From positions 21,845 through 85,844 of the forward strand of contig JAZRRE010000003.1 in NCBI GenBank assembly GCA_045650505.1: a stretch of DNA of 64,000 nt, read 5' to 3'. Of the stretch, positions 15,432-21,510 are shown in pieces; the first letter of the stretch is position 1; each line of letters begins with the position of its first letter. Position numbers and translations under genes: made by a program. The stretch is from RGIG1681 sp045650505. Lineage in GTDB: Bacteria; Bacillota; Clostridia; Christensenellales; UBA1242. Below the pieces are notes generated by a model. It saw nothing but the letters and a program-made list of their open reading frames with translations, ran no database searches and was not told where the DNA came from.

Positions 15432-16424
15432 ATGGCTTACACAAACAATAAAAAATTATCCATAATTTATATTTTAGAAATTTTGAAAGAATATTCAGAT
15501 GAAAAACACCCGCTCACACAAAATGAAATCTTGAAAAAACTTTATGATGTTTATGGAATGGAATGTGAAAGAAAATCTGTTGGTGCAAACATTGAAAATT
15601 TGATTGAAGCGGGCTATGACATCGTTAAATGTGAGGGTGGTGGCTGCTATCTTGGTGCACGCGATTTTGAGCAGAGTGAAATTTCGTTTTTGGTTGATGC
15701 AGTTTTTTCAAGCAAATCAATAGACAGCAAAAAATCGCGAGATTTGGCAAAGAAAATTTCGGCATTTTCAAGCAAATATGATAGAAAGAAATATAATTAT
15801 ATTTACAAAAGTGATGAAATTTCAAGAACAAACAACAAGCAGTTGTTTTACACCATTGACATTTTGCACGAAGCAATAGAGCAGAAAAAACAGGTTGAAT
15901 TTTCTTACGACAGACCTTATGTTTCTAAAGCAAATCAAGAGAAACAACAAAATAAAAGATATATTGTGAATCCTTATTTTTTGGTTAATAATCAGGGCAG
16001 ATATTATCTTGTGTGCAATTATCATTATTTTGATGATATTGCAAACTATAAACTTGACCAAATTAAAGATATCAAAATTTTAGAAAAAGATGCAAAACCA
16101 ATTGAAAAGGTTAAAGGTTTTGAAAATGGACTTGATATTGCAAAGTATGCAAATGAAAATATTTATATGTTTTCAGCCGAAACTATTGATGCAGTTTTAA
16201 AACTTTCAGATGAGTATGCGGTTGGAATTTTAACCGATTGGTTTGGAACAAATGCAAGGGTTTATCAGCAAAATGGAGAGATTTTTGCTGATGTGAAAGC
16301 AAATGAAAAAGCCATAGTTTATTGGGCACTTCAATATGGTGAGCACTTTGAACTTTTGTCACCACAACAAACACGCGAAAAAATCAAACAAGCAATAGAA
16401 ACTTTAAACAAAAAATACAATTAA
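15432..16424 (+). CDS. WYL-domain transcriptional regulator
   Basis: The N-terminal winged helix-turn-helix (about 1-65, KKLSIIYILEILKEYSDEKH and then a second helix pair) is followed by a WYL domain (about 135-225, with RYIVNPYFLVNNQGRYYLVC and the Leu-Asp-Gln run YKLDQI) and the WCX tail (about 245-330). WYL regulators often repress defence or DNA-damage genes and sense nucleic acid ligands. The ATG at 15432 follows AAAAGG; an upstream in-frame ATG at 15393 overlaps the likely -10 box (TATTAT, 15389-15394). Two nuclease genes follow within 18 and 11 bases, so it probably controls its own operon. Confidence 0.9.
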   Translation: MAYTNNKKLSIIYILEILKEYSDEKHPLTQNEILKKLYDVYGMECERKSVGANIENLIEAGYDIVKCEGGGCYLGARDFEQSEISFLVDAVFSSKSIDSKKSRDLAKKISAFSSKYDRKKYNYIYKSDEISRTNNKQLFYTIDILHEAIEQKKQVEFSYDRPYVSKANQEKQQNKRYIVNPYFLVNNQGRYYLVCNYHYFDDIANYKLDQIKDIKILEKDAKPIEKVKGFENGLDIAKYANENIYMFSAETIDAVLKLSDEYAVGILTDWFGTNARVYQQNGEIFADVKANEKAIVYWALQYGEHFELLSPQQTREKIKQAIETLNKKYN

Positions 16425-16441
16425 ACACAGGAGAAAAATAG

Positions 16442-17128
16442 ATGTTTCAACAAAAAAGTATAAAAGATATTGTGGATGAAATTTATCAAGATATTGTTAA
16501 TGGTAAAATTATTTTTGCAAATGAAAATCAATTTCAGTTTGAATTGGCGTGGAGAATTAAAAATGAGTATAAAAATTATGATGTAATTTTTGAGGCTGTC
16601 TATTTAGACAACACAGGAAAGAAATGTTACACTGATTTAGTTGTGTTAGATAAAAACAATAAAAAATACACTCCAATTGAACTTAAATATAAAACAAAGA
16701 GTAGATATAAAAATGATTTATTATTAAAAAATCAAGATGCACAAGGGCTTGCAGCATATGATTATTTAATGGATTTAATGAGAATAGAATTTTTACAACA
16801 AAATCCACAGCAACAATTAAAATTTTATGAGTATTATGATAATAATCAAAGTTATTCATTTGATACAGGCTATGCAATAATGTTCACAAACGATAAATCT
16901 TATTATAACGGAGATTGGATAAATAATCAGGCTAGAGATTTCTCAATAAAAGAGGGTTTAAACAAAACAGGAACTCTTAATTGGAATTTAAAAATCAATA
17001 AAGTTAATAATTTTGGAAAAAACAGACAAAATTCAATTATTTTAAAAAACAACTATTTGTGTGAATGGGCACCAAAAATTGCGATAAATAACAATAATTA
17101 TTTTCGCTATTTAATACTAGAAGTTTAG
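16442..17128 (+). CDS. PD-(D/E)XK-like nuclease, operon partner of the GIY-YIG protein
   Basis: 228 residues, soluble. The restriction-endonuclease fold is suggested by an N-terminal helix with Glu (FQFELAWRIKNE), a strand with Asp in CYTDLVVLDK, and PIELKYKTK, giving the spaced D...ExK signature about residues 60-85. Similar proteins appear next to restriction and defence genes, but I cannot assign a named family. It lies 18 bases after the WYL gene with GGAG before its ATG, and 11 bases before the GIY-YIG gene. It is more AT-rich than the housekeeping genes. Confidence 0.7.
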   Translation: MFQQKSIKDIVDEIYQDIVNGKIIFANENQFQFELAWRIKNEYKNYDVIFEAVYLDNTGKKCYTDLVVLDKNNKKYTPIELKYKTKSRYKNDLLLKNQDAQGLAAYDYLMDLMRIEFLQQNPQQQLKFYEYYDNNQSYSFDTGYAIMFTNDKSYYNGDWINNQARDFSIKEGLNKTGTLNWNLKINKVNNFGKNRQNSIILKNNYLCEWAPKIAINNNNYFRYLILEV

Positions 17129-17138
17129 GAGAACATTT

Positions 17139-18014
17139 ATGGAAGAAAATAAAATTATGTTAAATGATATATTAAACTTTACAGAAGAAGAAATTAAAAA
17201 TGCAAAAATAACATTAAATATGACTGCTGGACATGATGGTAAAAGTTTTTTAGATTACTGGCTTGAAACAAATGATTTAAAAAATGCACAAAAACATTGT
17301 TATTGGTCACATGGAGGAGAAAAGGAAGAAAATAATAGAAATTTTACAAGAGAAGGACAGATAAATGTTGGATTTGTAAGAATGAATGAAAATGATAAGT
17401 GGTTATTAGTTACAATAGGTAAGATTACAAAAATACCACAAAAACCGGACCATTGTGAATTTGAAGAATATAAAGAAAAATATATTGGGTTATATGGTAG
17501 GTTAATTATTAGGTGTAAAAAAGGTAATACATTTGCTAGATATTGTTTTAATTTAAGCACATTTTTAGATAATTGCGAAGTGCTAGAAATATTACCTAAA
17601 AGATATGAAGGGGAAGAATTTAAAGGATTTGACCAAATATCATTAAAATATGATGAGTTAAAAGATATGTTAGCGGAAAAATCAAGAAAGACTTGGAAAG
17701 AAGCATTAAGTCAAATTAAAGGTGTATATTGTTTAACTGATAAAAAAACAGGGAAATTATATATTGGTTCTGCAACAGGTGAAAATGGTTTTTCTCAAAG
17801 ATGGAATGATTATTTAAAAACAAAAACTGGTGGAAATGTTGAGTTAATAAAATTATATGAAAAAGAAGGTGAGCAATATTTTATTGATAATTTCCAATAT
17901 ACGGTATTAGAATGGTTTGGTTTAAATTATGATAATAAAAAAATTCTTGAAAGAGAAAATTATTGGAAAAATGCTTTTTCAACTCGTGAAGGAAATGGAT
18001 ACAATAAAAACTAA
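17139..18014 (+). CDS. GIY-YIG nuclease family protein
   Basis: 291 residues. The C-terminal GIY-YIG domain (about 195-285) reads GVYCLTDKKTGKLYIGSA, then Arg in FSQRWNDYL and the metal-binding Glu in ERENYWKNAF, so all catalytic elements are there. The N-terminal two thirds form a conserved extension seen with this GIY-YIG subfamily and may recognise DNA or RNA (inference). Last gene of the WYL operon, closed by a terminator. AGGAG precedes the ATG. The family is found in phages, mobile elements and restriction loci. Confidence 0.88.
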   Translation: MEENKIMLNDILNFTEEEIKNAKITLNMTAGHDGKSFLDYWLETNDLKNAQKHCYWSHGGEKEENNRNFTREGQINVGFVRMNENDKWLLVTIGKITKIPQKPDHCEFEEYKEKYIGLYGRLIIRCKKGNTFARYCFNLSTFLDNCEVLEILPKRYEGEEFKGFDQISLKYDELKDMLAEKSRKTWKEALSQIKGVYCLTDKKTGKLYIGSATGENGFSQRWNDYLKTKTGGNVELIKLYEKEGEQYFIDNFQYTVLEWFGLNYDNKKILERENYWKNAFSTREGNGYNKN

Positions 18015-18043
18015 AAAAGAAATCTTTTGATTTCTTTTTTTTT
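18013..18043 (+). terminator. Terminator after the GIY-YIG gene (repeated at 19141)
   Basis: AAAAAAGAAATC and GATTTCTTTTTT around TTTT, followed by more T. The sequence is repeated exactly after the next gene. Confidence 0.88.
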
Positions 18044-18066
18044 GCTGAAAAATTTAAAATCATTAT

Positions 18067-18099
18067 GTCCGTTTTTTGGGGCTTGGTTTTTGATATTAT
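18067..18099 (+). promoter_or_regulatory. Module copy B: GTCC-GTTTTTT-GGG and -10 box
   Basis: GTCC starts at 18067 and TATTAT at 18094, exactly 27 bases later, as in the other copies. No TTGACA-type -35 box is visible. Confidence 0.7.
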
Positions 18100-18125
18100 A
18101 GGGTTAAGCAAAAGGAAGAATGATT

Positions 18126-19136
18126 ATGAGTAAAATTGAATCAAGAAAAATATTGGTTGTTAACGATGGTGGAAAAAAATTAGAAAAAAGCGATTTATTA
18201 TTTTCAACTATTGTATCTATTTGGGAACAAGGCAGAGAAGAAATTGAAGATTTAATAAATATTATAAATAAAAAAGGTCAAGGCTTTAATTTTGACAATG
18301 ATTTCATTATGAGAACATGTCTTTATTTAATGTGTCCATCGTCTGAATTGAAAATTGAAAATTTGGGTTCAGAAAACATAAAAGCAATTAAAGATAATTG
18401 GGAAAATATTAAAAACAGCATTATTAAAGCAGTTGATTTACTTAATTGTTTTGGTTTTTGTTCAGGAAATTTGGTTTCTAAAAATGTTGCAATCCCGGTT
18501 ATTTATTACATTCATAAGGACGGCAAATTAGATGAAGAGTCTATAAGTGAATTAAGAAAATATTTAATTATAGCACAAGTGAAACAGTTGTTTGGTGCTG
18601 CAGGCAATTCGGCTTTAGCAAAAATAAAAAAAGAATTAAACAACCACAAACTCAAAAAAGAAGGCTTTAAATTATCTTATTTTAATGAATTGAAATTTGT
18701 TGCACAAAGAGATTTTTCTGTTAACGAAGACTTGTTAGAAATAGTTTTAAATTATGATAAGGGTAGCCCTTATGCGTTTATGATATTATCTTTGTTATAT
18801 CCAGAAATTAAAATGAATGAAGTTCAATGGCATCAAGACCATATGCACCCATATGCGAAATTTAACACGAAAAATTTAAAGAGTTTGGGAATAAATGAAG
18901 GAAAAATTATTGAATGGCAAAAAATGAGAGATAAATTACCAAATTTGCAATTACTTGTAGGAAATGTAAATGAAAGTAAAAATGATATGGATTTGGAAGA
19001 ATGGCTCAATAAAGGTAATATTGATAAATATTTGCCTAGAAAAATTTCTTATAAACTTGTTGATTTTGAAAAATTTTATGAAAAAAGAAGAGAACTTTTA
19101 AAAGATGAATTAAAAAAGATATTTGATATTAAATAA
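18126..19136 (+). CDS. DUF262/GmrSD-like protein lacking its N-terminal domain
   Basis: Full DUF262 (GmrSD, type IV restriction) proteins have an N-terminal ParB/Srx-like nucleotide-using domain and a C-terminal DUF1524 HNH nuclease. This 336-residue protein begins almost at the end of the first domain (VVNDGGKKLEKSDLLFSTI matches the family's SGG...LSKSDLL block) and continues through the helical middle to the HNH part, HQDHMHPYAKF and NLQLLVGNVNESKN (about 235-290). The usual first 180 residues are absent and the 110 bases upstream cannot encode them. I chose the ATG at 18126 for its spacing from AAAGGAAG. It may be a decayed remnant or a stand-alone HNH protein. Confidence 0.8.
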   Translation: MSKIESRKILVVNDGGKKLEKSDLLFSTIVSIWEQGREEIEDLINIINKKGQGFNFDNDFIMRTCLYLMCPSSELKIENLGSENIKAIKDNWENIKNSIIKAVDLLNCFGFCSGNLVSKNVAIPVIYYIHKDGKLDEESISELRKYLIIAQVKQLFGAAGNSALAKIKKELNNHKLKKEGFKLSYFNELKFVAQRDFSVNEDLLEIVLNYDKGSPYAFMILSLLYPEIKMNEVQWHQDHMHPYAKFNTKNLKSLGINEGKIIEWQKMRDKLPNLQLLVGNVNESKNDMDLEEWLNKGNIDKYLPRKISYKLVDFEKFYEKRRELLKDELKKIFDIK

Positions 19137-19140
19137 AACT

Positions 19141-19171
19141 AAAAAAGAAATCTTTTGATTTCTTTTTTTTT
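19141..19171 (+). terminator. Terminator after the DUF262-like gene (repeat of 18013)
   Basis: The same AAAAAAGAAATC / GATTTCTTTTTT hairpin with T run as after the GIY-YIG gene. Confidence 0.88.
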
Positions 19172-19196
19172 GAAAAAATTTGAAATTATTTTTCAA

Positions 19197-19229
19197 ATCC
19201 GTTTTTTGGGATTCTTCTTTTGATATTAT
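19197..19229 (+). promoter_or_regulatory. Module copy C: ATCC-GTTTTTT-GGG and -10 box
   Basis: ATCC starts at 19197 and TATTAT at 19224, again 27 bases later. Confidence 0.7.
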
Positions 19230-19256
19230 AGAGTTATACAAAAGGAGGAAGGAAAT

Positions 19257-19493
19257 ATGAGTGAAAATGAATTAAGAAAAAAAATTGATGAATTATTGGT
19301 GGTTGATGATGTGAGCATGGCAAGAATGAAAAGTGTGCTCAAAATTGGTTACACAAGGGCTGCAAAAATTATAAACTTTCTTGATGAAGAAGGTTATTTG
19401 ATTGAAATGGGTTGTTATCAAAAGAAGTTTAACTTCGATTTTTATGATGAACTCAAAGATGTGATTTTTGAATGGTTTTGTGAAGTTGCCTAA
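19257..19493 (+). CDS. Stand-alone FtsK-gamma-like winged-helix protein
   Basis: 78 residues. The sequence from about 15 to 55 (VSMARMKSVLKIGYTRAAKI then DEEGYL) matches the gamma domain of FtsK/SpoIIIE, the winged helix that reads KOPS or SRS DNA signals (family pattern S...LQR.F.IGYNRAA). Here it is free of any motor domain, so it may act as a small DNA-binding regulator or adaptor. AAAGGAGGA precedes the ATG. The promoter is the shared TCC module. The last gene of the plus-strand part of the accessory block. Confidence 0.85.
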   Translation: MSENELRKKIDELLVVDDVSMARMKSVLKIGYTRAAKIINFLDEEGYLIEMGCYQKKFNFDFYDELKDVIFEWFCEVA

Positions 19494-19508
19494 ATGAATT
19501 TAGTGCAT

Positions 19509-19538
19509 AAAAAAACAGCCTAATTTTAGGCTGTTTTT
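19509..19538. terminator. Bidirectional terminator between convergent genes
   Basis: AAAACAGCCTAA and TTAGGCTGTTTT around TT, with A and T runs on the two sides. Confidence 0.88.
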
Positions 19539-19553
19539 GGCATTTATTATTTA

Positions 19554-21212
19554 TTAAAATGAGCGATATTTTTCAAAATATTCTTGAAGTGTTTTGCACT
19601 CTTTCATTTTTTTGAGGGTGCTTGCTTGAAGTCGTTGTTTATATTCTTCGGTTTCGGCTTGGTTTTGAATTTTGCCTTCAAGAACAGATTTTAAAATTCT
19701 AGACATTGTTCCAGATGATTTGAAAAGATTGTGTGAAGAAGCATAAGCATCTGCCATATCAATCATTTCAGGAGTTGGGGTGGCATATGAACCATCAGGC
19801 ATAATGAATTTGGCATTTCCACTTGAATACATACCATAGTCAAAATCGGCTGAATATGAATCAAGTTTTTTGTATAAACCTGTTTTTTTGTTGAAAAGTT
19901 TATTTCTGGCATCAGGTGAAATTTGATTTGAAACGATTACAAAAGGTTTTGCAAACTCATTTCCTAAATTTATTGTTGCACCAGACTTTCTTTTATGGGC
20001 AACTAATGCAGTCATTAAAAATTTAACTTCTGCATCTGTTAATCTCTTTAAAATTTCACTTTCTTCGGTTGAGTTTGAATCATATGAGTGAATTCGTTCA
20101 TAATAATATGAAATAATGTTTTCAGCAAAACGAATGATGTGAGTATTGTCAACGGTTGAAAGTCCAATATCCATAACAGTTGCAAGGCTTTTCATTTGTG
20201 ATTGATTTGTCAACATTTCAGGAATATCAAGTTTGCCTTCGGCAATATCTTCAATTTGGTGTTTTATTATTGCAACATATGCTTGAGATTTTCTCTTGCT
20301 GTTTTCTTTATAAAATTCTGCAAATTCAGGGTTTAAAAGAGAAACTTTTTCACACATTTTCTTAAAACCGGCAACATTTTCAATTTGAAACACACGGCAG
20401 AACTCTGTTGCTGATAAACCACTATTCATAAAATAGTTCGCAATAAAAAAGTAGTCTTCAGCAGAAGTGATTTTCATTCCATCAGCAAGTTCAAAAAGTT
20501 GCATTAGTTCACCGTTGTCATCTGTCCAAGACATCTTTTTCACAAGGCGAATTTGTTGTTGAATCGCAGAGGTTTTCTTTCCGTGTTCACTTTGAAATTT
20601 GCGAAGTTGTTCGTCACCTTCAATATAAGCCAAAATAGCTTCAGGAACTTTGCTTTTATCTTCGATTTGGCTGTAATGTTCAACAACGTTTTGTCTTCCA
20701 AATGGGCTGATTGAACTTGTTCGTGTCATAACAAATTTCAATTTGTCAGGAGCGTGAACTGCAATCCATTCAAGGGCTTCCCAAGGCTTATCTTCAGGAA
20801 TTGAGTAGAGAAGTCTGTCATCAACTTTGTGTTGAACTTTCATTTTATAAATGTTTTCAGGGTGAACAATAACTTCGCGGCAAAGTTTTGGAAGTGTTAA
20901 AATTTGTTCTTTTGAATATTCTTTAAAATCTTTTGGTGAAAGTGTTTTAAACATTATTGGCCAAAACAAAACATCATAAGCAACTTCTGGGTGTTTTAAA
21001 CAAAAGTCAATAATGGTTTTTTTGTTTAAAATAAGGTTTTGAATGAGATCCATTTCATCATATTCAAGATGTGCGCGTTCGTAATAACCAGCATCTTTAT
21101 GCGAAAGCAATTTTTCAACGATGTGATATGCATAGAAATGGCTATGGTTATTTGTTCTTACATAATTAAAATTGTTAAGCAATTCTTCTCTTAAAATCTC
21201 TCGTTTTTCCAT
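19554..21212 (-). CDS. Hypothetical protein of 552 residues
   Basis: Large, soluble, mostly helical by composition, with no membrane helix, signal peptide or motif I recognise. It has many charged and aromatic residues and a Ser/Gly-containing stretch near 440-475. It is the second gene of a minus-strand operon: its ATG overlaps the TAA of the 54-residue gene (TAATG), so translation is likely coupled. Codon use resembles the neighbours. It sits beside the SF2 helicase but is not in the same transcript, because a terminator and a promoter lie between them. Function unknown. Confidence 0.8.
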   Translation of the reverse strand: MEKREILREELLNNFNYVRTNNHSHFYAYHIVEKLLSHKDAGYYERAHLEYDEMDLIQNLILNKKTIIDFCLKHPEVAYDVLFWPIMFKTLSPKDFKEYSKEQILTLPKLCREVIVHPENIYKMKVQHKVDDRLLYSIPEDKPWEALEWIAVHAPDKLKFVMTRTSSISPFGRQNVVEHYSQIEDKSKVPEAILAYIEGDEQLRKFQSEHGKKTSAIQQQIRLVKKMSWTDDNGELMQLFELADGMKITSAEDYFFIANYFMNSGLSATEFCRVFQIENVAGFKKMCEKVSLLNPEFAEFYKENSKRKSQAYVAIIKHQIEDIAEGKLDIPEMLTNQSQMKSLATVMDIGLSTVDNTHIIRFAENIISYYYERIHSYDSNSTEESEILKRLTDAEVKFLMTALVAHKRKSGATINLGNEFAKPFVIVSNQISPDARNKLFNKKTGLYKKLDSYSADFDYGMYSSGNAKFIMPDGSYATPTPEMIDMADAYASSHNLFKSSGTMSRILKSVLEGKIQNQAETEEYKQRLQASTLKKMKECKTLQEYFEKYRSF

Positions 21213-21376
21213 TATTCTTCTCCAATTTCTTCAGTTAAAAATTTTTTCTTGTCACTTAAATATTCATCTAAAATTTCAAGTTCTTTAACACTTAATTTAT
21301 TTATCACAGATTTGTCATTTTCAATAAGACTTAAAACTTCTTCAATTTCGTTATCGATTGTGAAAAATTTACTCAT
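21212..21376 (-). CDS. Small acidic protein, 54 residues, coupled to the 552-residue gene
   Basis: A short gene with strong support: AAGGAG is eight bases before ATG, a consensus promoter lies upstream (21419-21447), and the stop overlaps the start of the next gene. The product begins MSKFFTIDNEIEEVLSLIEN and is rich in Glu, Leu and Lys, probably two or three amphipathic helices. It resembles a small partner or antitoxin-like subunit in size, but nothing in the sequence fixes a role. Confidence 0.75.
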   Translation of the reverse strand: MSKFFTIDNEIEEVLSLIENDKSVINKLSVKELEILDEYLSDKKKFLTEEIGEE

Positions 21377-21418
21377 AACAAATCTCCTTAAAAATTACAT
21401 TTTTAAATCACACCAATT

Positions 21419-21447
21419 ATTATATCATAACTTTTTATATTTGTCAA
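21419..21447 (-). promoter_or_regulatory. Consensus promoter of the 54/552-residue operon
   Basis: On the minus strand TTGACA (21442-21447), a 17-base spacer and TATAAT (21419-21424): a perfect match to the vegetative consensus, implying strong expression. Confidence 0.88.
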
Positions 21448-21481
21448 TAGGGGCATAAATGGGTTTTATAATGCGTGCATA

Positions 21482-21508
21482 ATAAAAACAGGGGCAAGCC
21501 CTGTTTTT
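21482..21508. terminator. Terminator of the helicase gene
   Basis: AAAACAGGG and CCCTGTTTT around GCAAG, with A and T flanks. It ends the minus-strand helicase transcript just after its stop. Confidence 0.85.
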
Positions 21509-21510
21509 GT

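Larger units (their letters stand above)
18007..18131 (+). repeat. Intergenic module copy B (terminator, TCC element, promoter, ribosome site)
   Basis: The whole intergenic stretch is homologous to 19135-19262: the same terminator hairpin, an AT spacer, TCCGTTTTTTGGG, then TTGATATTATAG and AAAAGGA before ATGAGT. The genes that follow the two copies are unrelated. Confidence 0.8.
19135..19262 (+). repeat. Intergenic module copy C
   Basis: Homologous to 18007-18131, with the same order of hairpin, AT spacer, TCC element, TTGATATTATAGAG, AAAAGGAGGA and ATGAGT. Differences lie mainly in the AT spacer. Confidence 0.8.
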
